Part shown: positions 35,174-43,897 of the stretch, one piece after another | Numbering within the stretch: position 1 is the stretch's first letter | Layout: each line of letters begins with the position of its first letter | DNA from: Actinacidiphila epipremni | Lineage (GTDB): Bacteria > Actinomycetota > Actinomycetes > Streptomycetales > Streptomycetaceae | DNA: 64,000 nucleotides | Direction: 5' to 3' | NCBI RefSeq assembly: GCF_012034175.1 | Contig: NZ_JAATEJ010000026.1 | Span: 62,001-126,000, forward strand | Program-made: the position numbers and the translations under genes | The notes under the pieces: model-generated | The model's database searches: none | What the model was told of the DNA's origin: nothing | What the model saw: the letters and a program-made list of their open reading frames with translations, nothing else

Positions 35174-36544
35174 ATGAAGGTGACCCAGTACGCGTCCCGG
35201 TTCGGAGGGCTGCGCAGTGCCGCGGGTGCCGCTGCTGCGGCGTACCGTCCGCACCGGCGGCGGGGCGGCGGCCGGCGGGTGCGCCGGGTCGCGATGCTGA
35301 GCGTCCACACCTCGCCGCTGCACCAGCCCGGCACGGGCGACGCCGGCGGCATGAACGTGTACATCGTCGAGCTCGCCAAACGCCTGGCCGAGCGCGACAT
35401 CGAGGTCGAGATCTTCACCCGCTCCACCACCGGCGCCCGCCGCCCCAGCGTGGAACTGGCCCCCGGCGTGCTCGTCCGGCACGTCGACGCGGGGCCGTAC
35501 GAGGGGCTGTCCAAGGAGGAGCTGCCGGCGCAGCTGTGCGCCTTCACGCACGGCCTGATGCGGGCCTGGGCCGGGCAGCGCCCCGGGCACTACGACCTCG
35601 TCCACTCCCACTACTGGCTCTCCGGCCACGTCGGCTGGCTCGCCGCCGAACGCTGGGGCGTACCCCTGGTGCACGCCATGCACACCATGGCCAAGGTCAA
35701 GAACGCCGCGCTCGCCGAGAACGACTCGCCCGAGCCGGTCGCCCGGGTCATCGGCGAGACGCAGGTCGTCGCGGCGGCGGACCGGCTGATCGCCAACACC
35801 GAGGAGGAGGCCGGCGAGCTGGTACGGCACTACGCCGCACCGCCCGGCAAGGTCGCCGTCGTCCACCCCGGCGTCAACCTGGAGTGCTTCCGCCCCGAGC
35901 CGGGCCGTGCCGCCGCCCGCGCCCGGCTCGGGCTGCCGCAGGACGCGCTCATACCGCTCTTCGCCGGCCGCATACAGCCGCTCAAGGCCCCCGACGTGCT
36001 GCTGCGTGCGGTCGCGGTGCTGCTCGACGAGGACCCGGCGCTGCGCGACCGCCTCGTCGTCCCCGTCGTCGGCGGCCCCAGCGGCACGGGCCTGGCCAAG
36101 CCGGAGGCGCTGCACAAGCTCGCCGCCCGGCTCGGCGTGTCCGACGTCGTACGCTTCCAGCCGCCGGTGCGGCAGGACCTGCTCGCGGACTGGTACCGCG
36201 CCGCGACCGTGCTGGTCATGCCGTCGCACAGCGAGTCCTTCGGGCTGGTCGCGATCGAGGCGCAGGCGTGCGGCACGCCGGTCGTCGCGGCGGCGGTCGG
36301 CGGGCTGCCGGTCGCGGTCGCCGACGGCCGCACCGGCTTCCTCGTCCCCGGCCACGACCCGCACGACTACGCCCGCGTCCTGCGCCGCTTCGCCGACCAC
36401 CCGCACCTGGCCGACGCCCTCGGCGAGGCCGCGGCCCGGCACGCGCGCTGCTTCGGCTGGGCGGCGTCCGCGGCGGACACCGCCGAGGTGTACGCGGCAG
36501 CGCAGTCCGAGCACCGGCTTCGCCTACGATCGGCGCATGGCTGA
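35174..36544 (+). CDS. mshA: D-inositol-3-phosphate glycosyltransferase
   Basis: First enzyme of mycothiol synthesis: transfers GlcNAc from UDP-GlcNAc to inositol 3-phosphate. The 456-aa GT4 protein shows HTSPLHQPGTGDAGGMNVYIVELAKRL (nucleotide-sugar and acceptor loop), HSHYWLSGHVGWLAAERWGVPLVHAMHTMAKVKN and the donor motif SHSESFGLVAIEAQACGTPVVA. ATG 35174 follows GGAGG at good distance; the MSAGVRL start 30 bp upstream is less likely. The stop is overlapped by the YbjN gene start. Confidence 0.93.
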   Translation: MKVTQYASRFGGLRSAAGAAAAAYRPHRRRGGGRRVRRVAMLSVHTSPLHQPGTGDAGGMNVYIVELAKRLAERDIEVEIFTRSTTGARRPSVELAPGVLVRHVDAGPYEGLSKEELPAQLCAFTHGLMRAWAGQRPGHYDLVHSHYWLSGHVGWLAAERWGVPLVHAMHTMAKVKNAALAENDSPEPVARVIGETQVVAAADRLIANTEEEAGELVRHYAAPPGKVAVVHPGVNLECFRPEPGRAAARARLGLPQDALIPLFAGRIQPLKAPDVLLRAVAVLLDEDPALRDRLVVPVVGGPSGTGLAKPEALHKLAARLGVSDVVRFQPPVRQDLLADWYRAATVLVMPSHSESFGLVAIEAQACGTPVVAAAVGGLPVAVADGRTGFLVPGHDPHDYARVLRRFADHPHLADALGEAAARHARCFGWAASAADTAEVYAAAQSEHRLRLRSAHG

Positions 36545-37127
36545 GCAGCACGGAACCGTTCCTTCCGGCCCTTCCGACGCCTCTGGCCCCTCCGGCCGCT
36601 CCGACGCCGTGAGCCCCTCCGACGCCGTGAGCCCCGCCGCGGCGGCGGCCGGCGAGGTCGTCGAGCGGGCGCTGCGCGAGTCCGAGCTGCCGTGGGAGTC
36701 GCCGCGCCCCGGCACGTACGTCACCCAACTGCCGGGCACGCGCAAGCTGTCCACCACCTGCCAGCTCATCGTCGGCCGGCACACGCTCTCCCTCAACGCC
36801 TTCGTCGTCCGCCGCCCCGACGAGAACCACGCGGCTTTCTACCGCTGGCTCCTGGAGCGCAACCTGCGCCTCTACGGCGTCGCCTTCGCCGTCGACGCCC
36901 ACGGCGACGTCTACCTCACCGGCCGCTTCCCGCTCGCCTCCGTCACGCCGGAGGAGGTCGACCGGCTGCTCGGGGCGGTCGTCGAGAACGCGGACGGCTC
37001 GTTCAACACGCTGCTCGAACTGGGCTTCGCGTCGGCGATCCGGAAGGAGTACGCGTGGCGGGTCTCGCGGGGGGAGTCGACGCGGAATCTGGAGGCGTTC
37101 AGCCGGCTGACCGGTGAGGATGCGTAG
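36537..37127 (+). CDS. YbjN domain-containing protein
   Basis: A 196-aa protein with an N-terminal low-complexity stretch of SDAVSP repeats and a YbjN domain (TYVTQLPGTRKLSTTCQLIVGRHTLSLNAFVVRRPDENHAAFYRWLLERNLRLYGVAFAVD). YbjN domains are chaperone-like (type III chaperone fold), role here unknown. ATG 36537 overlaps the mshA stop by 8 bp; the mshA-YbjN pair is conserved across actinobacteria. Confidence 0.88.
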   Translation: MAEQHGTVPSGPSDASGPSGRSDAVSPSDAVSPAAAAAGEVVERALRESELPWESPRPGTYVTQLPGTRKLSTTCQLIVGRHTLSLNAFVVRRPDENHAAFYRWLLERNLRLYGVAFAVDAHGDVYLTGRFPLASVTPEEVDRLLGAVVENADGSFNTLLELGFASAIRKEYAWRVSRGESTRNLEAFSRLTGEDA

Positions 37128-37211
37128 CTCTCTGCTGCTCCCTCCAGTCTCCCGGGCTCCTGGGGCTTCCCTGGGGCGCGGGGGCGTGGCAGGGTCGGAG
37201 CCGTCGTACAT

Positions 37212-37226
37212 CTGAACTGGGTTCAG
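37212..37226. promoter_or_regulatory. Inverted repeat upstream of the beta-helix gene
   Basis: CTGAAC-TGG-GTTCAG, perfect 6-bp arms, about 20 bp before the GTG start of the beta-helix gene; a likely operator for an unidentified regulator. Confidence 0.5.
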
Positions 37227-37246
37227 GTATGTGAAGACGGTGAGGG

Positions 37247-39013
37247 GTGGCGAATGTGAGCGGCGGCGTCGAGGCGGGGGAGCAGCGCTCCGGGGCGGCG
37301 GGTTCGGCGGCGGGCTCGCCGGTGGGCGCCGAGGGTGCGGTGGGCCCGGCGGCGGGCGTCGGGGTCGCGGCGGGCGCTGAGGGCAGCGGGGGCGCGGCTC
37401 GGGCGGGGGAGGCGTCCCCCGAGGCCAACGCCCCCGCGGCGCCGGCGGCAAGCAGCCTCTGGGCGGAATTCCGCGCCGCCCCGTACACCCACCCCCAGAT
37501 CCCGTACGTCGCCCACGCCGGATACGCCGGCGGCGCCCGTGACTTCCCCCGGCACCTCGTCCGGGCCAACGCCCTCGACCACGGCGCCACCCCCGACGGC
37601 AGCGCCGACTCCGCCCCGGCCATCAACCGCGCCCTGCGCGAGGTGGGCGAGTCCGGCGGCGGCACCGTCCTGCTGCCGCCGGGCACGTACCGTATCGACG
37701 ACCTCATCCTCGTCGGCTGGGACCACACCACCCTGCGCGGCGCCGGCAGCGGCCTGACCACCCTGCACGCCACCGCGTCCCTCACCGACCTGGTCGGCCC
37801 GTACGGCAGCCGGTACGGCGGCGACAAGTCGTCCTGGTCGTGGGCGGGCGGCCTGGTGTGGATGTGCCCGGCCGAGCGGCACCGCGCGCTCACCGGCGCG
37901 ATCCGCGAGCGCGCCTGGCCGTTCGAGGGCTGGACCGGCAACCGCCGCGAGGAGTTCACCGAGCTCGCCGCCGTCACGGGACTGTCGCGCCAGGGCGCCC
38001 GTACCGTCACCGTCGACGACCCCTCGCGGCTGCGCGCCGGCGACCGCGTCCTGCTCCAGTACGCCGACGACGCCGGCCACGCGCTGCTCGCCCACATCGC
38101 GGGGGACGTCGCGGGCGCGGCCACGTACGACTGGTCCGACAAGACGAAGCTGCTGTCGTACCTGCCCTACGAATGGCCCGCCCGGGTGACGGCGGTGGCC
38201 GGCGACCGGGTGACCTTCGACCGGCCGCTGCCGCTGGACACCCGGCCGGAGTTCCGGCCCCGGCTCACCACGCTGGTCACGCCGCTGGTCGGCGCGGGCG
38301 TGGAGGGCCTGACGATCCGCATGGAGCCCACCGCGCAGGGCCCGCACCTGCTGGACCGCGGCTGGAACGGGCTCGCGGCGCAGTGCACCTGGGACTGCTG
38401 GGTGGACGACGTGCACGCCGTCGACGTCGACAACGGCTTCCTCATGGTCGCCGCGAAGGCCACGACCTTCCGCCGGACGCGGATCTCGGGGCGCGGCTGC
38501 CACCACGGGTGGGTGTGCCGGGAGGGCTCGCACGACAACCTCGTCGAGGACTTCACCCTCGACGCCCGCACCGCCCCGGCGCCCGAGGGGACCCAGCTGC
38601 ACGGCATCAACGCGGAGGGGCTGTCCTCGTACAACGTCTGGTCGCGCGGCCGGATGGCCATGGGCACCTTCGACACCCACCGCGGCATGCCCTTCGCCAA
38701 CGTCCGCACGGAGATCACCCTCACGAACGACGGCCGACACGGCGGCGACCTCACCGCCGGCCCCCTCTACGGCGCCCGCTTCACCCACTGGAACGTCACC
38801 GTCCCCAACGCCCGCGCCGGCTGCGTCCGCCTCGACGACGTCGCCCCGCGCAGCGCGACAGTCGCCATCTCCGAGGTCCGCCCCTTCGCCCAGGTGGACA
38901 CCCCCGACTTCCCCGGCGACCTCGCCTCCCGCCTGGAGCTCTACGGCTCCCCCGGGGCGGTGCGGCCCCGCAACTTGTACGAGGCCCAACGCGACCTCCT
39001 GCGGAGGGGCTGA
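37247..39013 (+). CDS. Pectate-lyase-like beta-helix protein, no signal peptide
   Basis: A 588-aa protein. Residues 1-70 are Gly/Ala/Glu-rich low complexity without a hydrophobic signal. The rest is a pectate lyase superfamily beta-helix: NALDHGATPDGSADSAPAINRALREVGESGGGTVLLPPGTYRI is the usual entry coil, followed by HTTLRGAGSGLTTL and many coil turns. Catalytic residues cannot be assigned. GTG 37247 or, better spaced after GGTGAGGGG, GTG 37256. It interrupts the mshA-YbjN-gpmA order, together with the MFS gene, suggesting insertion. The stop codon lies in a CTGATCGTCAG repeat copy. Confidence 0.75.
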   Translation: MANVSGGVEAGEQRSGAAGSAAGSPVGAEGAVGPAAGVGVAAGAEGSGGAARAGEASPEANAPAAPAASSLWAEFRAAPYTHPQIPYVAHAGYAGGARDFPRHLVRANALDHGATPDGSADSAPAINRALREVGESGGGTVLLPPGTYRIDDLILVGWDHTTLRGAGSGLTTLHATASLTDLVGPYGSRYGGDKSSWSWAGGLVWMCPAERHRALTGAIRERAWPFEGWTGNRREEFTELAAVTGLSRQGARTVTVDDPSRLRAGDRVLLQYADDAGHALLAHIAGDVAGAATYDWSDKTKLLSYLPYEWPARVTAVAGDRVTFDRPLPLDTRPEFRPRLTTLVTPLVGAGVEGLTIRMEPTAQGPHLLDRGWNGLAAQCTWDCWVDDVHAVDVDNGFLMVAAKATTFRRTRISGRGCHHGWVCREGSHDNLVEDFTLDARTAPAPEGTQLHGINAEGLSSYNVWSRGRMAMGTFDTHRGMPFANVRTEITLTNDGRHGGDLTAGPLYGARFTHWNVTVPNARAGCVRLDDVAPRSATVAISEVRPFAQVDTPDFPGDLASRLELYGSPGAVRPRNLYEAQRDLLRRG

Positions 39014-39332
39014 TCGTCAGGGCGACTGACGGTCAGTGCGGCTGATGGTCAGCACGTCCCGCCCGCCGACCCTCAGGCGGCCTGACGTTCAGCCGAGCTG
39101 CGGGGTGCGGGGTGCGGGTGCGGGCTGACGGTCGGCGCGGCTGATGCTCAGCCCGCCTGACGATCAGGGCCCCCGGAACCCGTCAGCCCGCCTGACGATC
39201 AGCTCGGCCGCATGGCCGGCGCTCAGCCCGATCGATGCTCAGCCCGATCGATGCTCAGCCGGACCGATGCTCAGCCCCGCTGACGATCAGCGTGCCCACC
39301 TCCGGGTACTCGTCAGCCCGCCTGACGATCAG
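39010..39332. repeat. Second array of CTGATCGTCAG-type palindromes
   Basis: About 12-15 copies or near-copies of CTGA-NNN-TCAG (CTGATCGTCAG, CTGACGATCAG, CTGATGCTCAG, CTGACGTTCAG) plus three tandem 16-bp units containing GATCGATGCTCAGCC. Both flanking stop codons, of the beta-helix gene and the convergent MFS gene, are within copies. Same element as at 27289-27727. Confidence 0.85.
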
Positions 39333-40657
39333 GCCGGCGTCAGGTCCTGCCCCGCCGGCCGGGGCTCGGGGTCGGCCGGCGTCGGGAGGACGGACTCCAT
39401 CGAGGCCACCGCCGACGTCGCCGGGCCGGCCGCGGACGGCCGCAGCAGCAGGTAATAGCCCACGGACGTGACCGTACCGAGCAGGGCGCAGCCCACCCAC
39501 ACGCTCGTACGGCCCAGGTACTGCAGCGTGAGGCCGCCCGCGAGGGGCCCGGCGAAGGCGGCGGCGGCCCAGGCCAGGGTGGAGACGCCCTGGTACCGGC
39601 CGCGGGCGTGCGCCGGGGCGAGTTCGGCGACGACCGACATCGAGGCCGGGGCGTGGATGATCTCGCCGATCGTCCAGATGGCGACCGTGACCGCGTACAG
39701 CGCGACCGTCGTCGCGAAGACCGTCAGCCCGATCCCCCACGACAGGACCAGGCACCCCGTGGCCAGCAGCATCGCGTTGCTGCGCGTCCGCAGCGCCCGG
39801 GTCACCGGGATCTGGAGCAGCACGATGACGACGCCGTTGATGCTCGCGATCATGCCGAACTGCTCCGAGCTGAGCCCGTGCTGCCCCATGTCGACGGCGA
39901 GCGTCGAGTTGGCCTGCTGCATGACCGCCGCGAAGAGGAAGATCAGCCCGGTGAGCGCCATGAACCGCCGGTCCCGGAGCACGTCCAGCAACGTGACCGC
40001 GGCGCCCTCCCCCGTGCCCCCGCCCGTACGGCCGGCACCACCCACCGGCCCCGGCCCCGGCGTCGGCTCCGGCCGGGACTCCGGCACCCGCGCGTACACG
40101 ACCACCGCACACAGCACCGTCGCGAGCGCGTCCCCGAGGAACAGCCACAGATAGCCCTCCGCGGCGATGAAGCCGGCCATCGTCGCGGAGACGCCGAAGC
40201 CGATGTTGATGGCCCAGTAGTTGAGGGAGTACGCCCGGACGCGGTCCTTCGCGGGGACGAGGTCGGCGATCATCGCGGAGAGCGCGGGCCGCGAGGCGTT
40301 GCCGGTGAGCCCGACGAGCGCGGCGACCGCCGCGATGGTGACCGCCCCGTCCGCGAAGCCGAGCAGCGCGGTGGTCGCGGCGGCCCCGAGCTGCGAGGCG
40401 AGCATGGTCGTACGCCGCCCGACCCGGTCGGCCAGCACCCCGCCGAGCACGGCACCGCCCGCGCCGCCGAGCCCGAACAACGCGGCGACCAGGCCCGCGT
40501 ACGCCGCGGAGTAGCCGCGGTCGACGGTCAGGTACAGCGCCAGGAAGGTCACGACGAAGCCGCCGAGCCGGTTGACCAGTGTGCTGGTCCACAGCCACCA
40601 GAACTGCCGCGGCAGGCCGCCCGTCGTCTCGCGTACCGCTCGGCTGATGGCCGTCAC
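39329..40657 (-). CDS. Major facilitator superfamily exporter
   Basis: A 442-aa membrane protein with about twelve membrane segments. Between segments 2 and 3 is the MFS loop GVLADRVGRRTTML; the central cytoplasmic loop is Pro/Gly-rich (PEPTPGPGPVGGAGRTGGG). Layout resembles drug/proton antiporters; substrate unknown. GTG 40657. It is divergent from gpmA with about 100 bp between. Confidence 0.88.
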   Translation of the reverse strand: MTAISRAVRETTGGLPRQFWWLWTSTLVNRLGGFVVTFLALYLTVDRGYSAAYAGLVAALFGLGGAGGAVLGGVLADRVGRRTTMLASQLGAAATTALLGFADGAVTIAAVAALVGLTGNASRPALSAMIADLVPAKDRVRAYSLNYWAINIGFGVSATMAGFIAAEGYLWLFLGDALATVLCAVVVYARVPESRPEPTPGPGPVGGAGRTGGGTGEGAAVTLLDVLRDRRFMALTGLIFLFAAVMQQANSTLAVDMGQHGLSSEQFGMIASINGVVIVLLQIPVTRALRTRSNAMLLATGCLVLSWGIGLTVFATTVALYAVTVAIWTIGEIIHAPASMSVVAELAPAHARGRYQGVSTLAWAAAAFAGPLAGGLTLQYLGRTSVWVGCALLGTVTSVGYYLLLRPSAAGPATSAVASMESVLPTPADPEPRPAGQDLTPA

Positions 40658-40755
40658 GGGTGCTCCCTGAGTCTCTTGTAAGAGGCGATGATGCTCGGCG
40701 CAGCTTACAGAGGGCGGTCGCGAGCCGCCACGGCATTTCTCCTAGACTCGATGCC

Positions 40756-41514
40756 ATGGCTGCTGCTGCGTACAAGCTGATCCTGCTCCGCCACGGCGAG
40801 AGCGAATGGAACGCGAAGAACCTGTTCACCGGCTGGGTGGACGTCAACCTCAACGACAAGGGCGAGAAGGAGGCCGTCCGCGGCGGCGAGCTGCTGGCCG
40901 ACGCCGGCCTGCTCCCCGACGTGGTGCACACCTCGCTCCAGAAGCGCGCCATCCGCACCGCCCAGCTCGCCCTCGAAGCCGCCGACCGCCTCTGGATCCC
41001 GGTCAAGCGCAGCTGGCGCCTCAACGAGCGCCACTACGGCGCCCTCCAGGGCAAGGACAAGGCCCAGACCCTCGCCGAGTTCGGCGAGGAGCAGTTCATG
41101 CTCTGGCGCCGCTCCTACGACACCCCGCCGCCGCCCCTGGAGGACGGCACCGAGTTCTCCCAGAGCGACGACCCGCGCTACGCGACCATCCCCCCGGAGC
41201 TCCGCCCCCGCACGGAGTGCCTCAAGGACGTCGTCCACCGCATGCTCCCGTACTGGTACGACGCGATCGTCCCCGACCTCCTCACCGGCCGCACCGTCCT
41301 CGTCGCCGCCCACGGCAACTCCCTGCGCGCCCTGGTCAAGCACCTCGACCACATCTCCGACGCGGACATCGCCGCCCTCAACATCCCCACCGGCATCCCC
41401 CTCGTCTACGACCTCGACCCCGACTTCCACCCCGTGACCCCCGGCGGCCGTTACCTCGACCCCGAGGCGGCGGCAGCAGCGATCGAGGCCGTGAAGAACC
41501 AGGGCAAGAAGTAA
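40756..41514 (+). CDS. gpmA: 2,3-bisphosphoglycerate-dependent phosphoglycerate mutase
   Basis: Glycolytic enzyme interconverting 3- and 2-phosphoglycerate. 252 aa, with the phosphohistidine in LLRHGESEWN (His13), the substrate loop RLNERHYGALQGKDKA and the second histidine in VLVAAHGNSLRAL. ATG 40756 gives MAAAAYKLILL, the normal family start. In mycobacteria gpm1 follows the YbjN gene directly; here two genes are inserted. Confidence 0.95.
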   Translation: MAAAAYKLILLRHGESEWNAKNLFTGWVDVNLNDKGEKEAVRGGELLADAGLLPDVVHTSLQKRAIRTAQLALEAADRLWIPVKRSWRLNERHYGALQGKDKAQTLAEFGEEQFMLWRRSYDTPPPPLEDGTEFSQSDDPRYATIPPELRPRTECLKDVVHRMLPYWYDAIVPDLLTGRTVLVAAHGNSLRALVKHLDHISDADIAALNIPTGIPLVYDLDPDFHPVTPGGRYLDPEAAAAAIEAVKNQGKK

Positions 41515-41530
41515 CTCCTCCCCCGCCGCC

Positions 41531-41570
41531 AAGCCCCCGACCTCCGCGTTTCCCCGCGGAGCGGGGGCTT
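41531..41570 (+). terminator. gpmA terminator
   Basis: Long hairpin: AAGCCCCCG pairs with CGGGGGCTT, with an inner CTCCGCG/CGCGGAG pair, 17 bp after the gpmA stop and followed by TTT. Confidence 0.85.
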
Positions 41571-41711
41571 TCCGGTGCGGCTCTGGGGCGCCGGGCGCCA
41601 TGCGCTGGCTGCATGACGGGGTTGGTCGTGGCGGCAGGGGAGGGGGCGGCGGTCGCGGTCGGCGATGGTGGGCGCGGCTCTGTGCGGCGATGGGGGGGCC
41701 GGCGGTGGTCC

Positions 41712-42205
41712 TCACCTATGCGTGGGACCGGCTGATCGTCGACCCCCTACTGGGGGCCCGCCGACTTCACCGGGGTGCGCCGCCTTACGCCCCGTGTCCA
41801 CGGCGTCCCCGCCGGCGCGGTAGCCGGCTGGATGGTCGTGCATGTGGAAGAGGAGCCATTCGAGCCGTTCCGCCGGGACTCCGAGAGACGTCGCCCACAC
41901 GTGCGTGGAGCTGATGTACGTCGTGTACCGGGCGGGCCAGCGGTGCGTGCCGGCCGCCGTTTGTCGTGCCCGAGCCCCAGATCATGACGGCGACGAACAG
42001 ATCGCGCAGGTCGTCGGGGCTGTCACTGGTACGGCGGCTGAGGTCGGACACGTCGTGCCGGCTGATGTCTCGGTCGCCCTCGCGCCCCGTCGTGGACGCG
42101 GTCCCGGCGTCGAGTACGTGCGCCGCGTCGTGCGGCTCCAGCCACGGGCGCCATGTGGCCGGGCGGAAGCGGACGGGACGCTGTTCGCAACTACCGTGCG
42201 CGGCA
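41712..42205 (-). pseudogene. Decayed 8-oxoguanine glycosylase OGG-fold gene
   Basis: Reading from about 42205 the frame gives FRPATWRPWLEPHDAAHVL and then SPDDLRDLFVAVMIWGSGTTNG, like the N-terminal half of actinobacterial OGG-fold proteins. Around 41935 the match changes frame to RYTTYISSTHVWATSLGVPAERLEWLLFHMHDHP, resembling their C-terminal end. The middle, about 100 residues including the glycosylase core, is missing and a stop codon precedes the first part. So the gene has an internal deletion with frameshift and no start. Identification is by memory of the family and is moderate. Confidence 0.5.
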
Positions 42206-42210
42206 ACGAG

Positions 42211-42504
42211 TTACGGCTGTTGGCGGTGGCTTTCCAGGGCGGGGGATGTCTTTGTCGCGACGAACTCCGTGATCTCGTACGTCGCCGCCTGGTTGCGGAA
42301 GAAGGGGTCCTGTGCCACGACGGCCTCGATGGCGGTGCGGTTGTCGGCCGTGGCGATGATGATGCCGCCGGTGCGGGGGACTTTGCGGCCGGAGGCGAGG
42401 AAGGTGCCGTCGGCGTAGTGGGCGTCGAGCCAGGCGACGTGGGACGGGAGGAGGGCGTCGATCTGGTCCAGCGGGGCGGTGTAGGTGATCGACAGGACGA
42501 ACAC
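42211..42504 (-). CDS. YCII-related domain protein
   Basis: A 97-aa protein starting at GTG 42504 after AGGAGGAAGG. VFVLSITYTAPLDQIDALLPSHVAWLDAHYADGTFLASGRKVPRTGGIIIA is the YCII pattern with the conserved His-Asp pair. YCII proteins are small dimeric enzymes or sensors of unknown reaction. Located directly upstream of the decayed OGG-fold gene on the same strand. Confidence 0.85.
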   Translation of the reverse strand: MFVLSITYTAPLDQIDALLPSHVAWLDAHYADGTFLASGRKVPRTGGIIIATADNRTAIEAVVAQDPFFRNQAATYEITEFVATKTSPALESHRQQP

Positions 42505-42622
42505 GGCGTGCCTTCCTCCTTGTTGGAGTGCGTACGGGGGCCCGCGGGCGCGGGGGCGTTCGCAGTCTTGCACACCGCGGTGGGGCGGCGACCTGCGGAT
42601 ACGGGGCAACTAGCCTGCGGGC

Positions 42623-43234
42623 ATGGCTATGCGACCTGAGGAGTTCTACGAGTACGCGCTCGCCGCCGCGGACGGCGAGGGGCGGTTGCCGCAAGCGCGG
42701 ATGACGGGGTGGGACGTCAGCCCCTTCGAGCAGGACGGGTTGCGGGTCGCGCCGCTGCGGGCGCCGGTCGTGCCCGAGCCGGCGCGGCATGGGGAGGACC
42801 CGGCGGAGTGCGGGAGTTGCCGGGAGCGGGACGAGGGGATCTGGCGCGACGAGCGCTGGCGGCTCACCCGCATTTCCGGCGTCGGTGTGCCGCTGGTGCT
42901 GATGCTGCACCCGCGCGACCACTACGACTTGGCCGACCTGCCCGACGAACTCGCCGCCGAGCTGGGCGTGTTGACCGTCCACATCGCCCGGCACGTGCAG
43001 GCACTGCCGCATATCTCGCGCGCCCACGTCTACCGTATCGGCGACGGCGGTGCCCACCTGCACATCTGGTTCTTCGCCCGGCCCGAGGGCCAAACCCAGC
43101 TCTACGGCTCCTGGTTGCCGGTCTGGGACGACCTGCTCCCCGAATACCCGGCGGCCCTCGCGGACGCCGATGCCGCGCGAGTGGCGGACGCCCTGAGCGC
43201 TTCTTATGGCGGCCAAGTCGCCGACCTGAGCTGA
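42623..43234 (+). CDS. HIT-like (histidine triad superfamily) protein
   Basis: A 203-aa protein with GDGGAHLHIWFFARP near residue 150, a shortened histidine-triad-like motif (HLHIW), preceded by HPRDHYDLADLPDELAAELGVL as in HIT hydrolases, and a CxxC (CGSC, about residues 63-66). HIT proteins cleave nucleoside phosphate bonds; with only two histidines visible, activity is uncertain. ATG 42623. Confidence 0.65.
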   Translation: MAMRPEEFYEYALAAADGEGRLPQARMTGWDVSPFEQDGLRVAPLRAPVVPEPARHGEDPAECGSCRERDEGIWRDERWRLTRISGVGVPLVLMLHPRDHYDLADLPDELAAELGVLTVHIARHVQALPHISRAHVYRIGDGGAHLHIWFFARPEGQTQLYGSWLPVWDDLLPEYPAALADADAARVADALSASYGGQVADLS

Positions 43235-43263
43235 AGCGCACGGCCGCCGGCACCTGAACGCCC

Positions 43264-43298
43264 CGCGCCCCCCGGCCTGGAAAGCGGCGGGGGGCGCG
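43264..43298. terminator. Bidirectional terminator
   Basis: Perfect 11-bp arms CGCGCCCCCCG / CGGGGGGCGCG around a GCCTGGAAAGCGG loop, between the HIT-like gene and the convergent DUF2267 gene. Confidence 0.8.
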
Positions 43299-43311
43299 GC
43301 GATGGAAGGGC

Positions 43312-43782
43312 TCAGGCGGCGGGCGTCAGGGTTGCCGGCTCCGGGCGGGGGCGGGGGAGTTCGGGGTGGCCGAAGAGGAGGGCGTAGCCAGGGGGGAGGG
43401 CGGCGAGGATGCGGGCCAGGAGGTCGGGGCCGGCCGCGGAGGCCACCGTGGAGAGGACGGCTCCGGTGTCCCAGCGGGTCACCGCGGGGGAGCGGCCCGT
43501 ACGGTCGGCGAGGTCCTTCACGAAGCCCCAGCCGGTGAGGGGTTCGGGCGCCGGGATCTGCGCGGCCAGCACGGCGGCGGCCTCGCGCGGGAGCCGGGCG
43601 GCGAGCTCGACCCGTTCCTCGCCGGTCAGTTGGCGGCCCAGCTGGGCCAGCACCGTGGCGACGACGGCCGCCGCCTTCTCGCGCGTCGGGTACGCCCCCT
43701 CGTAGCGCACCTTCTCCAGGAAGCCGTCGTACGTCGGTGCTGTCCGCCCTTGCGGACGCTTTTGCCGTTGCTGCCACTGCAT
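43312..43782 (-). CDS. DUF2267 domain protein
   Basis: A 156-aa helical protein: YDGFLEKVRYEGAYPTREKAAAVVATVLAQLGRQLTGEERVELAARLPREAAAVLAAQ is the DUF2267 signature and is followed by a second, degenerate copy. Function unknown. ATG 43782. It is 115 bp after the hsp20 gene on the same strand and could be transcribed with it as a stress gene. Confidence 0.8.
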   Translation of the reverse strand: MQWQQRQKRPQGRTAPTYDGFLEKVRYEGAYPTREKAAAVVATVLAQLGRQLTGEERVELAARLPREAAAVLAAQIPAPEPLTGWGFVKDLADRTGRSPAVTRWDTGAVLSTVASAAGPDLLARILAALPPGYALLFGHPELPRPRPEPATLTPAA

Positions 43783-43897
43783 CGTCGTGCTCTGCGCCTT
43801 TCTCGGGAGGAGCGGGAGGAGGGGGGAAGCCGGCCGGCCGGGCCGGGGGAGGGGGGAAGGAGGGGAGCGCGGCCGGCCGGAGAGGAGGGCGGGGGAC

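Noticed and set aside
41600..41914. 104-codon plus-strand frame after gpmA
   Set aside because: Gly/Arg-rich low complexity and antisense to the decayed OGG-fold gene.
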